Of a DNA stretch of 64,000 nt, positions 8,667-18,442 are shown one piece after another. Source of the DNA: Lutibacter citreus (GTDB taxonomy: Bacteria; Bacteroidota; Bacteroidia; Flavobacteriales; Flavobacteriaceae); NCBI RefSeq assembly GCF_003260195.1, contig NZ_QEIH01000005.1:62001-126000 (forward strand), read 5' to 3'. Made by a program: the position numbers and the translations under genes. The first letter of the stretch is position 1; every line of letters starts with the position of its first letter. The notes below the pieces were generated by a model. It saw nothing but the letters and a program-made list of their open reading frames with translations. It ran no database searches and was not told the origin of the DNA.

Positions 8667-9800
8667 ATGAAAAATATTTATTTAGATAACGCCGCAACCA
8701 CCCAAATTTTACCTGAAGTAATTACTGAAATTACGCAATCTATGGAAACTGTTTATGGGAATCCTTCTTCAACACATCAAGTTGGTAGAAAGGCAAAATC
8801 TTTGGTAGAAACGGCAAGAAAGAAGATTGCAAAGCATTTTAATGCAACATCTTCAGAGATTGTTTTTACTGCTGGGGGAAGTGAGGCTGATAATTTAATT
8901 TTAAGAAATGCGGTTGTTAATTTAAATATTGAAACAATTATTTCTTCTAGAATTGAGCATCACGCAGTTTTACATACTCTTGATAGTTTACAAAAGGAAT
9001 TTAATACTACTATTTTATGGGTAGATTTAGATGAAAATGGAGCGATTGATTATAGTCATTTAGAAAAATTACTTCAGAATAATAGTAAGGCTTTGGTAAG
9101 TTTAATGTACATAAATAATGAAATTGGCACTATTTTAAATGTAAAAAAAGTATCAGATTTATGTATTGAAAATGGTGCTTTATTTCATTCAGATGCAGTA
9201 CAAGCTGTTGGACATTATAATTTGAATGTAGCTGAAGTTCCAATAGATTTTTTTGCAGCTAGTGCACATAAATTTCACGGGCCGAAGGGTGTTGGTTTTG
9301 CATATATTAAAAAAGGATTTGGAATAGTACCAATTTTACACGGTGGAGAACAGGAGAGAGGAGCAAGGGCTGGGACCGAAAATGTACATAGTATTTTAGG
9401 AATGGAAAAGGCTTTAGAGATAGCCCATTCAAGCCTTATTGAAGATGCGAATTATATTAAAGATTTGAAAAAATATTTTATTTTATCATTAAGAAAGAAT
9501 TTTAAAAATATTGTTTTTAATGGAGATTCAGATAAAGAGTTAGTTAGTAGTTATATTATCTTAAATGTTCGTTTTCCAAAAGAATATTCAATGTTACTTT
9601 TTAGTTTAGATTTAAAAGGAATTGCTGTTTCAGGCGGAAGTGCTTGTCAAAGTGGTAGTAATAAAGGTTCTCATGTGTTAAATGCAATATTAAATGAAGA
9701 AGAAGCTAAAAAAACATCTGTTCGTTTTTCTTTTTCTAAATTAAATATAAAAGAGGATATTGATGAGGTTATTTTAGTTTTAAAAGGATTGATTGTTTAA
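8667..9800 (+). CDS. cysteine desulfurase
   Basis: PLP enzyme that takes sulfur from cysteine for Fe-S clusters or thio-modified tRNA (NifS/IscS-type class V aminotransferase). It starts MKNIYLDNAATT; the ATG at 8667 is preferred over a TTG three codons upstream. The PLP lysine is K202 in SAHKFHGPKG, and the catalytic Cys is C327 in the loop GGSACQSGSNKG. The 377 residues are normal length. No scaffold or Fe-S genes are adjacent, so iscS, sufS and mnm roles cannot be distinguished here. Confidence 0.92.
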   Translation: MKNIYLDNAATTQILPEVITEITQSMETVYGNPSSTHQVGRKAKSLVETARKKIAKHFNATSSEIVFTAGGSEADNLILRNAVVNLNIETIISSRIEHHAVLHTLDSLQKEFNTTILWVDLDENGAIDYSHLEKLLQNNSKALVSLMYINNEIGTILNVKKVSDLCIENGALFHSDAVQAVGHYNLNVAEVPIDFFAASAHKFHGPKGVGFAYIKKGFGIVPILHGGEQERGARAGTENVHSILGMEKALEIAHSSLIEDANYIKDLKKYFILSLRKNFKNIVFNGDSDKELVSSYIILNVRFPKEYSMLLFSLDLKGIAVSGGSACQSGSNKGSHVLNAILNEEEAKKTSVRFSFSKLNIKEDIDEVILVLKGLIV

Positions 9801-9822
9801 TTAAGGCCTAAGTCATTTAAAA

Positions 9823-10824
9823 TTAAATCACATTCACTTCAATTTCTAAATCAATATTAAAATTAGTTTTAATTGTTTTTTTTATGTTTTGAGCTAGTTC
9901 AAATACTTCTAACCCAGTTGCATTTCCATAATTTACAAGAACTAGTGCTTGTTTTTCATGAACCCCAGTTTCACCAAAGCGTTTACCTTTAAATCCGCTT
10001 TGTTCAATAAGCCAGCCGGCAGGAATTTTAATTTCATTTTCTGAAACTATATAATTTGGAACATTTGGATACTTTTTTTGTAATTTTTCAAATTCAGATT
10101 TTGAAATTACAGGGTTTTTAAAAAAACTTCCGCTATTACCTATCTTAGCCGGATCTGGAAGTTTACTTTCTCGAATTGCAATTACAGCTTCTGAGATGTT
10201 TTTTAAAGAAGGAGTTTTAAAATCTTTTAAAACATCCTTTATAGCACCGTAGGAAATATTGAAGTTGTGATTGGTTTTGGTCAATTTAAAAGTAACATTT
10301 ATAATAATGTATTTACCTTTTAATTCATTTTTAAAAACTGAATTTCTATATCCAAAATTACATTCAGCATTGGTGAAAGTTTTAATATTTCCGGTTTCAA
10401 TCTCTAATGCTTCAAGTTGATGAAATGTGTCTTTTATTTCAACACCGTATGCTCCAATATTTTGAATGGGAGATGTGCCAACATTTCCAGGAATTAGAGA
10501 TAAATTTTCTAGCCCACCATAATTTTGGTCTACACACCAAGTTACAAAGTCGTGCCAATTTTCACCAGCCTCAGCAGTTACAAAAACTTCATTTGTATTA
10601 TGGTCGTTAATAATAATTCCGTTTAAGTTAAGGTGAACAACGAGTTTTTTTATGTTAGAAGTAAGTAACATATTACTACCCCCACTTAGTAAAAAAATGT
10701 TTTTTTCTTGCTTGATAAGAATTCTTAATTCCTCAAGAGATCTAACAGAAATAAATTGTTTTGCAGTAACATCAATACCAAAAGTATTGTATTTCTTTAA
10801 AGATATATTATCTAAAATTGTCAA
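9823..10824 (-). CDS. murB: UDP-N-acetylmuramate dehydrogenase, TTG start
   Basis: Reduces UDP-GlcNAc-enolpyruvate to UDP-MurNAc in peptidoglycan synthesis (FAD, NADPH). Motifs seen: NTFGID near the N-terminus, FAD-site LLSGGSNML, NVGTSPIQNIGAYGVE, YRNSVFK, and the catalytic-serine segment GNSGSFFKNP followed by PAGWLIEQ. At 333 residues it is a type I-like MurB. The frame opens with TTG at 10824, directly after the TAA of the upstream aminotransferase. The next Met is about 50 residues in, so TTG is very likely the true start and the two genes are coupled. Confidence 0.95.
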   Translation of the reverse strand: MTILDNISLKKYNTFGIDVTAKQFISVRSLEELRILIKQEKNIFLLSGGSNMLLTSNIKKLVVHLNLNGIIINDHNTNEVFVTAEAGENWHDFVTWCVDQNYGGLENLSLIPGNVGTSPIQNIGAYGVEIKDTFHQLEALEIETGNIKTFTNAECNFGYRNSVFKNELKGKYIIINVTFKLTKTNHNFNISYGAIKDVLKDFKTPSLKNISEAVIAIRESKLPDPAKIGNSGSFFKNPVISKSEFEKLQKKYPNVPNYIVSENEIKIPAGWLIEQSGFKGKRFGETGVHEKQALVLVNYGNATGLEVFELAQNIKKTIKTNFNIDLEIEVNVI

Positions 10825-12021
10825 TTATAAAGAGTTATATTTATCTAATCCTGCTTTTAAAATTGCCACAGCTTTAATAATGCTTTCTTTCTTTAAAACA
10901 TAAGCAATACGTATTTGATTTGTTCCATGACCTTCAGTTGAATAAAAACCAGCACCAGGAGCAACCATAACAGTTTCATTATTAAGACTAAAATCTTCTA
11001 ATAACCATTGCGCAAATTTATCGGTATCATCTACAGGTAATTCTACAAAGCAATAAAATGCTCCTTTTGGTTTAGAAACTTTTATACCATCAATTTTATT
11101 TAATTCTTCAATTAATGTATTTCTTCGTTCTTTATATTCAACAATAACCTCATCAAAGTAAGATTGTGGAGTTTCCATTGCTGCTTCACTAGCAATGTGC
11201 GCAAAAGTTGGCGGACTTAATCTAGCTTGCGCAAATTTTAAAGCAGTTAAAATTACTTCTTTATTTTTTGAAACTAAGCATCCAATACGTGCGCCACACA
11301 TACTATATCTTTTTGAAACAGAGTCAATTATAATAGCATGGTTGTCAAGTCCAAAATCGTGTAAAACAGATTGGTGAGGTTCTTCACTGTCATAAATAAA
11401 CTCTCTGTAAACTTCATCGGCAATTAAAAAGATATCGTGTTTAATTACAATTTCAGCTAGTTTTTCCATTTCAGCTTTTGAATAAGAATAACCAGTTGGA
11501 TTTCCAGGATTACAAATTAAAATAGCTCTTGTTTTAGGTGTAATTAATTTTTCAAAATCAGAAATTGAAGGTAATGCAAAATTATCTTCAATTGAAGATA
11601 CAATAGGTACTATTTTTATATTAGCAGAGGTAGAAAAAGCAATGTAATTAGCATAAAACGGTTCTGAAATAATAATTTCATCTCCAGGATCGGTAATACT
11701 ACCTAAAGCAAAAAGTAGCGCTTCAGATCCTCCAGTTGTTACTATAATATCTTTTGACGTAATTTTTATATCATTTCTATTGTAATAAGAAGCTATTTTA
11801 GATCTATAAGATTCAGAACCTTCAGATCTTCCATATTCTAAAATAGAAATGTTATTATCTTTAACAGCTTTTAGCGCAATTTCAGGAGTTTTAATGTCTG
11901 GTTGGCCAATATTTAAGTGAATAACATTAATGCCTTTACTCTCTGCTATTTCGGCATAAGGCACTAATTTTCTAATTGGCGAATTCGGCATTTTTCTTCC
12001 TTTCTCTGAAACTGTAGGCAT
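10825..12021 (-). CDS. class I/II pyridoxal-phosphate aminotransferase (aspartate aminotransferase-like)
   Basis: A 398-residue cytoplasmic aminotransferase. The motifs are GQPDIKTPE near the N-terminus, NPGNPTGYSYSKAEM, ADEVYREFIYD, and the PLP-lysine segment SVSKRYSMCGARIG. This is the subgroup usually annotated as AspC-like, though the amino acid used is not certain. It is followed immediately by murB with no gap, so the two are cotranscribed. A 154-base gap separates it from the divergent aspartyl protease gene. Confidence 0.9.
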   Translation of the reverse strand: MPTVSEKGRKMPNSPIRKLVPYAEIAESKGINVIHLNIGQPDIKTPEIALKAVKDNNISILEYGRSEGSESYRSKIASYYNRNDIKITSKDIIVTTGGSEALLFALGSITDPGDEIIISEPFYANYIAFSTSANIKIVPIVSSIEDNFALPSISDFEKLITPKTRAILICNPGNPTGYSYSKAEMEKLAEIVIKHDIFLIADEVYREFIYDSEEPHQSVLHDFGLDNHAIIIDSVSKRYSMCGARIGCLVSKNKEVILTALKFAQARLSPPTFAHIASEAAMETPQSYFDEVIVEYKERRNTLIEELNKIDGIKVSKPKGAFYCFVELPVDDTDKFAQWLLEDFSLNNETVMVAPGAGFYSTEGHGTNQIRIAYVLKKESIIKAVAILKAGLDKYNSL

Positions 12022-12175
12022 ATAAAACTAAAAATTTATGGATTAATTACAAAATTGCAAAATTAATATTTAAATAAGCTTTTTTTTGAGGAAAATATTA
12101 AAGGTTAAAATTTTGCCAAAAATTATGTGTATTTAGATGCTTTTTGTAACTTATTCTAACATAAAATGAAGGCTC

Positions 12176-13528
12176 TTGAAAGTAAAATGTAAATATTTAT
12201 TAATTTCTGCAATATTCATTTTATATGCATCTTCATCTATTGGACAAAGAAATTTTCAATTTACAGATAACCTTACAAAACAATCTATTTCATTTAAGCT
12301 ATTGAGTAATTTAATTGTATTTCCTATAGAAGTTAATGGGAAAAAATTAAACTTTATTTTGGATTCTGGAGTCGGAAAAACAATAATATTTAATTTAAAA
12401 CCTAAAGATTCAATTCGTTTAAAAGATGTAAAAAAAATTAAATTACATGGTTTGGGGAGTGAAGAACCAGTAGACGCGTCAATTTCAAGAGGAAATACTT
12501 TTAAAATTAAATCTATTTTTAGTAATTACGAACAAATGTATGTTATTGATAATGATAGTTTTGACCTTTCCTCAAAATTAGGACTAACGGTTAATGGTAT
12601 AATAGGATATTCTTTATTAAAAGATTTAGAGGTGAAAATAAACTATTCATCAAAAAAAATTACTTTTTATAAGAAAGGAACCTTTAATTATGATAAATGT
12701 AGAAAATGTGAAAGTCTTTTTCTTCAATTTCATAAATTAAAACCATACATAAATATTGGCGTTAAATTAACTGATTCGTTGGAAAAAATAACACCAGTTA
12801 AGCTGCTAATAGATTCAGGAGGAAGTGATGCCATGTGGTTGTTTGAAAATAGTAGCCCAGGAATAAAGCCTCCAACAAATTATTTTAATGATTTTTTAGG
12901 AGAGGGCTTAAGCGGACCTATTTATGGGAAAAAATCAAGAATAAAGGCTTTGGTAATTGGAAAATTTGAAATAAAAAAACCAAATGTATCTTATCCAGAT
13001 TCTTTATCAGTTGCACACGCATTAAAATTTATTGGAAGAAATGGAAGTTTAGGAGGAACAATACTAAAAAGGTTTACTGTAATTTTTGACTACAACAGTT
13101 CAAAAGTTACTTTAAAAAAAGGGCGTAATTTTAAAGAACCATTTAAATATAATATGAGTGGAATTGAATTGGTGCACAATGGGAAAAGATTAGTTAAAGA
13201 AAAAGATAATAATACATCATCATTTTCATTAATAAATAAAGCTCAATCTTCTCAAGAAAGTATAGTTATTCTTGATTATTCCTATAAATATGCCTTCAAA
13301 CCTTCTTATCGAATATTTAAAGTACGTAAAGGATCTCCTGCTGATGTTGCTGGGTTGGTAGAGGGAGACGTTGTAATTAAAATAAATGGGAAATATACTT
13401 TTAATATGAGCTTACATGAAATCACTGGATATTTTTTTCAAAAGGAGAATAAAAAAATAAGTATGGTAATAGAAAGAAATGGTCAAGATTTTGAGTATAA
13501 TTTTTATTTAAAAGATATATTAAAATAA
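12176..13528 (+). CDS. retropepsin-like aspartyl protease with C-terminal PDZ domain
   Basis: Exported protein of 450 residues with a signal peptide (LISAIFILYASSSIGQ). Two DSG catalytic-type motifs, FILDSGVGKT near residue 62 and LLIDSGGSDAMW near residue 212, define a bilobed aspartic-protease-like fold. A KCRKCES cysteine pair lies between them. The C-terminal 70 residues form a PDZ domain (VRKGSPADVAGLVEGD). The start is TTG at 12176: the ATG at 12166 is out of frame, and an in-frame stop (TGA at 12167) lies upstream. Substrates are unknown. Confidence 0.85.
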   Translation: MKVKCKYLLISAIFILYASSSIGQRNFQFTDNLTKQSISFKLLSNLIVFPIEVNGKKLNFILDSGVGKTIIFNLKPKDSIRLKDVKKIKLHGLGSEEPVDASISRGNTFKIKSIFSNYEQMYVIDNDSFDLSSKLGLTVNGIIGYSLLKDLEVKINYSSKKITFYKKGTFNYDKCRKCESLFLQFHKLKPYINIGVKLTDSLEKITPVKLLIDSGGSDAMWLFENSSPGIKPPTNYFNDFLGEGLSGPIYGKKSRIKALVIGKFEIKKPNVSYPDSLSVAHALKFIGRNGSLGGTILKRFTVIFDYNSSKVTLKKGRNFKEPFKYNMSGIELVHNGKRLVKEKDNNTSSFSLINKAQSSQESIVILDYSYKYAFKPSYRIFKVRKGSPADVAGLVEGDVVIKINGKYTFNMSLHEITGYFFQKENKKISMVIERNGQDFEYNFYLKDILK

Positions 13529-13562
13529 AAAAAGGGATTTCGTTAACGAAATCCCTTTTTTT
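13528..13562. terminator. bidirectional rho-independent terminator
   Basis: A perfect palindrome, GGGATTTCGTTAACGAAATCCC, is flanked by A- and T-runs. It lies between two convergent genes (aspartyl protease and DUF1573 protein) and can serve both. Confidence 0.92.
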
Positions 13563-13582
13563 ATTTGTGGTTCTTTATATAT

Positions 13583-14032
13583 TTATTTTGAAGAAACTGT
13601 AGATTTTTGTTTTGCTACAGCAGATTCAGGTTTTAAAACAATACCTTTAATTCTAATTCTTTTTATAGGCTCAGTAGCATTAGAAGTAATTGTAAGTGTT
13701 TTATTAAAACCACCAATTCTATTTGTAGCATATTTCACTTCAATTTCACCAGTTTTACCAGGTAAAATAGGTTCTGTTGGTTTTTTTGGAACCGTACACC
13801 CACAACTAGATTGTATTTTAGTTATATTTAAAGGAGATTTACCAATATTCTTAAATTTAAATACTCTAACTCCGTTTGCATTTTGTTCAATCTTACCATA
13901 ATCAATAACTTCAGATGTAAATTCAAATGCAGGAGCATTAGGGTCAACTGGTTTAGCTGGTTCCTTAGTTTGTTGAGCATTCATTGAGATTGTCATTAAT
14001 CCAATAAATAAAAGTGTCATTATTTTTTTCAT
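13583..14032 (-). CDS. DUF1573 domain protein, exported
   Basis: A 149-residue secreted protein with a signal peptide ending in MNAQ. The mature part is an Ig-like DUF1573 domain (FEFTSEVIDYGKI, then FKFKNIGKSPLNITKI, SSCGCTVP, and ITSNATEPIKRIRIKG). The SCGCT cysteine pair is characteristic of this Bacteroidota family. The role is unknown. It is divergent from valS with 112 bases between. Confidence 0.88.
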   Translation of the reverse strand: MKKIMTLLFIGLMTISMNAQQTKEPAKPVDPNAPAFEFTSEVIDYGKIEQNANGVRVFKFKNIGKSPLNITKIQSSCGCTVPKKPTEPILPGKTGEIEVKYATNRIGGFNKTLTITSNATEPIKRIRIKGIVLKPESAVAKQKSTVSSK

Positions 14033-14085
14033 GTTTTTTAATTTTAAAATGTAAAGTTAGTTATTTTTTTATGCTTTCAAAATAT

Positions 14086-14115
14086 TTTGTGTTAATGCTT
14101 ATAATTGTACATTTG
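14086..14115 (+). promoter_or_regulatory. valS promoter (TTTG-N18-TACATTTG)
   Basis: TTTG at 14086-14089 and TACATTTG at 14108-14115, 18 bases apart, match both halves of the Bacteroidota housekeeping promoter. The ATG follows 29 bases after the -7 element. Confidence 0.75.
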
Positions 14116-14144
14116 CAAACTATATTACAAATATTAGACCAAAA

Positions 14145-16772
14145 ATGAGTTTAGCTACAAAATACTCACCTCAAGAGGTAGAAAATAAATGGTATGATTA
14201 CTGGATGAAAAATGATTATTTTCATTCTACGCCAAATGAAAAAGAGCCATATACAATTGTAATTCCACCGCCAAATGTTACAGGTGTTTTACATATGGGA
14301 CATATGCTAAATAATACAATTCAAGATGTATTAATTAGACGAGCAAGATTAAAAGGAAAGAATGCTTGTTGGGTTCCAGGAACCGATCACGCTTCAATTG
14401 CTACTGAGGCAAAAGTTGTTGCTAAATTAAAAGAAGAAGGAATTAGTAAGGCAGATTTAACTCGAGATGAGTTTTTAAAACATGCTTGGGATTGGACAGA
14501 TGAACATGGAGGAATAATTTTAGAGCAACTTAAAAAACTTGGAGCTTCTTGCGATTGGGAACGTACAAAATTCACAATGGATGAGGATTTAAGTGAAGCT
14601 GTTTCAAAAGTATTTATAGACCTATATAATAAAGGTCTAATTTACCGTGGTTATAGAATGGTGAATTGGGATCCTGAGGCAAAAACAACTTTGTCTGATG
14701 AAGAGGTTATATATGAAGAAAAACCAGGGAACCTATACTATGTAAATTATAAAATTGAAGGAAGTGATGATGTGCTAACTATTGCAACAACAAGACCTGA
14801 AACTATTTTAGGAGATACAGCAATATGTATTAACCCAACTGATAAACGTTTTACGCATTTAAAAGGTAAAAAAGCAATTGTACCTATTGTAAATAGGGTT
14901 ATTCCTATTATTGAAGATGAATATGTAGACTTAGAATTTGGTACAGGATGTTTAAAAGTTACACCAGCACACGATCCAAACGATAAAGTTTTAGGTGAAA
15001 AACATAATTTAGAAGTAATTGATATTTTTAATGATGATGCTTCGTTAAATTCTTTCGGTTTACATTACGAAGGAAAAGACAGATTTGTTGTTCAAAAAGA
15101 AATTACACAAGAATTAAAAGAGTTAGGTTGTTTAGTGAAAGTTGAACAACATATGCATAAAGTTGGGACTTCAGAAAGAACAAAAGCGGTTATTGAACCA
15201 AAAATATCAGCACAATGGTTCTTAAAAATGGAAACTATTGTTGAACCAGCTTTAAAAGCTGTATTGGAAGATGAAGAAATAAAATTCTTTCCAAAACATT
15301 ATAACAGCACTTATAAGCACTGGTTAACAAATATTAGAGATTGGAATATTTCTCGTCAGTTATGGTGGGGACACCGTATTCCTGCATTTTTCTATGGAGA
15401 TGGTGTTAACGATTTTGTTATTGCTGAAACTATAGAGGAAGCTGCTAAAAAAGCTTCAGAAAAAGTAGGGAAAGAGTTTAAAGTTGAAGATCTAACTCAA
15501 GATCCAGATGCTTTAGATACTTGGTTTTCATCTTGGTTATGGCCAATTTCAGTTTTTGATGGAATTAGAAAACCTAATAATGAAGAAATAGAATATTATT
15601 ATCCTACAAACGATTTAGTTACAGGACCAGATATTATTTTTTTCTGGGTTGCTCGTATGATTTTTGCTGGATATGAATTTAGAAACGAAAAACCATTTAG
15701 CAATGTTTATTTCACTGGAATTGTGCGTGATGGACAACGCAGAAAAATGTCTAAATCTCTAGGTAATTCGCCAGATCCAATTGAATTAATGGAGAAATAT
15801 GGAGCAGATGGAGTACGTGTTGGTATGTTATTATGTTCTGCAGCAGGAAACGATTTATTGTTTGATGAAGAGTTATGCGCACAAGGACGTAATTTTTCTA
15901 ACAAAATTTGGAACTCTTTCCGTTTAATTAAAGGATGGGAAGTTTCAGAAGAAATTGAGCAACCAGAATCATCTAAAATAGCAATTGATTGGTACCAAGC
16001 TAAATTTCAGCAAGTATTATTAGATTTAGAAAAATCATTCGACCAATATAGAATTAGTGAAGCTTTAATGAGTATTTACAAATTAGTTTGGGACGATTTT
16101 TCTTCTTGGTTCTTAGAGATGGTTAAGCCTGGTTATCAACAACCAATAGATGCTAAAACTTACAAAGCAGTTATTTCATTTTTAGAAGATAATTTAAAAG
16201 TATTACATCCGTTTATGCCTTTCTTATCTGAAGAAATTTGGCAAACAATTACAGAAAGATCTTCAGAAGAAGCTTTAATTATTGCTGAATATCCTAAAGC
16301 TATTGACGTAAACGAAAATTTAATTGATGGATTTAAAGTGGCTTCAGAAGTAATTTCAGGAATTAGAACTATTAGAAAAGAAAAAAATATTTCGTTTAAA
16401 GACCAGATTGAATTCTCTGTTTTAAATAACGATAAGGTTTCTGATAACTTTGATGCGGTAATTAAAAAATTAGGTAACTTATCTACACTTAATTATGTAT
16501 CTGAAAAGGTAGATGGCGCTTTAAGTTTTAGAGTGAAATCTAACGAGTATTTTATTCCAATGGTTGGAGCTATTGATGTTGAAGCTGAAAAAGCAAAATT
16601 AGAAGAAGAATTAAAATACAACGAAGGTTTCTTAAAGTCAGTTCAAAAGAAATTAAGTAATGAGCGTTTTGTGAATAATGCTCCAGAACAAGTAATTAAA
16701 ATGGAGCGTCAAAAAGAAGCAGATGCTTTAGCAAAAATTGAAACTATAAAAGCTAGTTTAAATAGCTTGTAA
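14145..16772 (+). CDS. valS: valyl-tRNA synthetase
   Basis: Class Ia synthetase of 875 residues. The HIGH motif is HMGH at residues 50-53, KMSKS is at 534-538, and the editing (CP1) domain contains [15 protein letters not shown]. The C-terminal arm is the usual ValS coiled coil ([18 protein letters not shown] onward). The last 14 codons and the terminator downstream are duplicated 1560 bases further on, at 18291-18415, with a dehydrogenase-like gene in between. The coding sequence itself looks intact. Confidence 0.97.
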   Translation: MSLATKYSPQEVENKWYDYWMKNDYFHSTPNEKEPYTIVIPPPNVTGVLHMGHMLNNTIQDVLIRRARLKGKNACWVPGTDHASIATEAKVVAKLKEEGISKADLTRDEFLKHAWDWTDEHGGIILEQLKKLGASCDWERTKFTMDEDLSEAVSKVFIDLYNKGLIYRGYRMVNWDPEAKTTLSDEEVIYEEKPGNLYYVNYKIEGSDDVLTIATTRPETILGDTAICINPTDKRFTHLKGKKAIVPIVNRVIPIIEDEYVDLEFGTGCLKVTPAHDPNDKVLGEKHNLEVIDIFNDDASLNSFGLHYEGKDRFVVQKEITQELKELGCLVKVEQHMHKVGTSERTKAVIEPKISAQWFLKMETIVEPALKAVLEDEEIKFFPKHYNSTYKHWLTNIRDWNISRQLWWGHRIPAFFYGDGVNDFVIAETIEEAAKKASEKVGKEFKVEDLTQDPDALDTWFSSWLWPISVFDGIRKPNNEEIEYYYPTNDLVTGPDIIFFWVARMIFAGYEFRNEKPFSNVYFTGIVRDGQRRKMSKSLGNSPDPIELMEKYGADGVRVGMLLCSAAGNDLLFDEELCAQGRNFSNKIWNSFRLIKGWEVSEEIEQPESSKIAIDWYQAKFQQVLLDLEKSFDQYRISEALMSIYKLVWDDFSSWFLEMVKPGYQQPIDAKTYKAVISFLEDNLKVLHPFMPFLSEEIWQTITERSSEEALIIAEYPKAIDVNENLIDGFKVASEVISGIRTIRKEKNISFKDQIEFSVLNNDKVSDNFDAVIKKLGNLSTLNYVSEKVDGALSFRVKSNEYFIPMVGAIDVEAEKAKLEEELKYNEGFLKSVQKKLSNERFVNNAPEQVIKMERQKEADALAKIETIKASLNSL

Positions 16773-16855
16773 AAAACGGTATACTAGCTATGGCTGGCAA
16801 ATATACTTTAGAAACGGGATACTCATTTATGGGTGTCCTGTTTTGTTTTTGTAAT
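16731..16855 (+). repeat. direct repeat copy 1: valS 3' end plus terminator
   Basis: This segment covers the end of valS (16731-16772), a spacer containing AGCTATGGCTGGCAAA, and a hairpin at about 16816-16842 (GGGATACTCAT / ATGGGTGTCC) followed by a T-rich run, a likely rho-independent terminator. It aligns without gaps to 18291-18415 at an exact offset of 1560 for at least the first 70 bases, 57 of which are identical by hand count. The hairpin stems differ, with compensating changes. Confidence 0.9.
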
Positions 16856-17163
16856 CATTCTTTGGTTTGGTAATACATCTTTATTTTGCATGGTTTAATA
16901 TTAGATTATTACTTTAATATTTTCTCTTAATTGGGCTTTAATAAAGTATCTTTGAAGAAGTATTATTGATCTGTTGATAAATTACCCTTTCGCAACACTT
17001 CCGCGAATAGCTGAGGTTTTCTATATAAACCTTTATTTTGATTAATGAAACCCTAGTGGTTAACTTAATGCCTGATTGCTAGAAAATAACTATTTAATAG
17101 TAATTTTAATCTTACGATTTGCTCATTTCATTACTCTGCAATTCGTTTCAATTCAAAAAACAT
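16856..17163 (+). other. long leader/intergenic stretch before the dehydrogenase-like gene
   Basis: About 300 bases without a gene. It holds a possible promoter (TATCTTTG, about 16950-16957), a small hairpin TTCGC...GCGAA around 16989-17006 and another AGGTTT...AAACCT at 17014-17032 followed by T-rich sequence. No coding potential was evident. If transcription starts near 16965, the mRNA would have a structured leader of roughly 200 bases. Confidence 0.35.
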
Positions 17164-18309
17164 ATGGCTTTATTAAGAATGGGAGTTATTGGAACTTCAA
17201 AAAAAGACGACGAAAGACGAGTACCTATCCATCCAGAACATTTAAATAGGTTACCCGAGGATATTCGTAGGCAACTTATTTTTGAGAAAGGTTATGGCGC
17301 TCCTTTTAATATTGAAGACCAGGAAATTAGTGACTTAACTGGCGGTATAGCAACACGAAGTGAATTATTATCTGATTTAGGTGATGTAATTATTGCAAAG
17401 CCTATTTTATCTGATTTAGAAGATCTTAAAAATGGAGGGACTATATGGGGGTATCCGCATTGTGCGCAACAAATGCAAATTACACAAACTGCTATTGATA
17501 AAAAATTAACCTTGATTGCTTTTGAAGATATGTATGTATGGAATCCCAATGGACAAATGGGGAGGCATACTTTTTATAAAAATAATGAAATGGCTGGATA
17601 TTGTGCAGTAATTCATGCACTTCAATTAAAGGGAATTGATGGCCATTATGGAAATCAAAGAAAAGTAATTATCTTTAGTTTTGGCGCAGTTAGTAGAGGT
17701 GCTATTTATGCGCTAAAAGCACATGGTTTTAGAGATATAACTATTTGTATTCAAAGACCAGACCATGAGGTTAGAGAAGAAGTATTGGATGTGCATTATA
17801 CTAGGCTTAGAAAAGGAAATGCAAATGAAGCGAGATTAATTGTAGTTGAGCATGATCGTTCAGAACGACCATTGCTGGATGTAATACATGAGTCTGAAAT
17901 AATTATTAATGGAACTTACCAAGATACTGATGATCCAATTGACTATGTGATTGAAGAAGAAAAAAAAATATTAAAACCAGGAACACTTATTATAGATGTG
18001 AGTTGTGATGAAGGTATGGGGTTTTATTTTGCAAAACCTACAACTTTTAAAAATCCACTTATAGCAATAGATAATATTGATTACTATGCAGTAGATCATA
18101 CTCCAAGTTATTTTTGGGAAAGTGCTTCTAGATCCATTTCAGCTGCATTAATTACTCATCTGCCATCTGTAATAGCTGGTCGTGAAAGTTGGAATGATAA
18201 TGTAACTATTAAAAATGCGATTAATATTGATAAAGGAGTTATTGTAAAAGATAATATTCTTAGTTTTCAGAATCGTAACAGAGAATATCCGCATAAATTG
18301 AAACAATAA
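17164..18309 (+). CDS. alanine dehydrogenase / N5-(carboxyethyl)ornithine synthase-like NAD(P) enzyme
   Basis: A 381-residue protein of the alanine dehydrogenase/PNT superfamily. The N-terminus has MGVIGTSKKDDERRVPIHPE, the substrate-site pattern of the family (ERRVPIHP), and the NAD domain includes IIFSFGAVSRGAIYALKAHGF and TLIIDVSCDEGMGF. It is clearly distinct from the true alanine dehydrogenase at 44941-46143 and resembles proteins annotated as CEO synthase; the real substrate is unknown. The ATG at 17164 is preferred over a TTG at 17119. Its last codons and stop lie inside an out-of-frame copy of the valS tail, which points to insertion here. Confidence 0.7.
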   Translation: MALLRMGVIGTSKKDDERRVPIHPEHLNRLPEDIRRQLIFEKGYGAPFNIEDQEISDLTGGIATRSELLSDLGDVIIAKPILSDLEDLKNGGTIWGYPHCAQQMQITQTAIDKKLTLIAFEDMYVWNPNGQMGRHTFYKNNEMAGYCAVIHALQLKGIDGHYGNQRKVIIFSFGAVSRGAIYALKAHGFRDITICIQRPDHEVREEVLDVHYTRLRKGNANEARLIVVEHDRSERPLLDVIHESEIIINGTYQDTDDPIDYVIEEEKKILKPGTLIIDVSCDEGMGFYFAKPTTFKNPLIAIDNIDYYAVDHTPSYFWESASRSISAALITHLPSVIAGRESWNDNVTIKNAINIDKGVIVKDNILSFQNRNREYPHKLKQ

Positions 18310-18332
18310 AAACTAGTTTAAGGAGCTTATAA
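18291..18332 (+). pseudogene. fossil valS C-terminus (last ~14 codons)
   Basis: Read in the valS frame, this stretch gives A-stop-IETIKTSLRSL-stop, against [17 protein letters not shown] at the end of real valS (16731-16772). Several differences are silent (TTG/TTA), as expected of a once-coding copy. The dehydrogenase gene ends within it in another frame. It is too short to be functional. Confidence 0.88.
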
Positions 18333-18415
18333 AAAACAATGAACAAGCTATGGTTGGTAAATGCATAATAGAAAAGGGGGCACTCATTTTTGAGCGCCTC
18401 TTTTCGCTTTTTATA
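18291..18415 (+). repeat. direct repeat copy 2: valS tail fossil plus terminator
   Basis: This is the second copy of the segment at 16731-16855, including AGCTATGGTTGGTAAA and a GC-richer hairpin at about 18376-18401 (GGGGGCACTCA / TGAGCGCCTC) followed by TTTTCGCTTTTT. It very probably terminates the dehydrogenase transcript. Confidence 0.9.
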
Positions 18416-18442
18416 ATTAAAAATTTAGGTTTTTTGGAGGAA

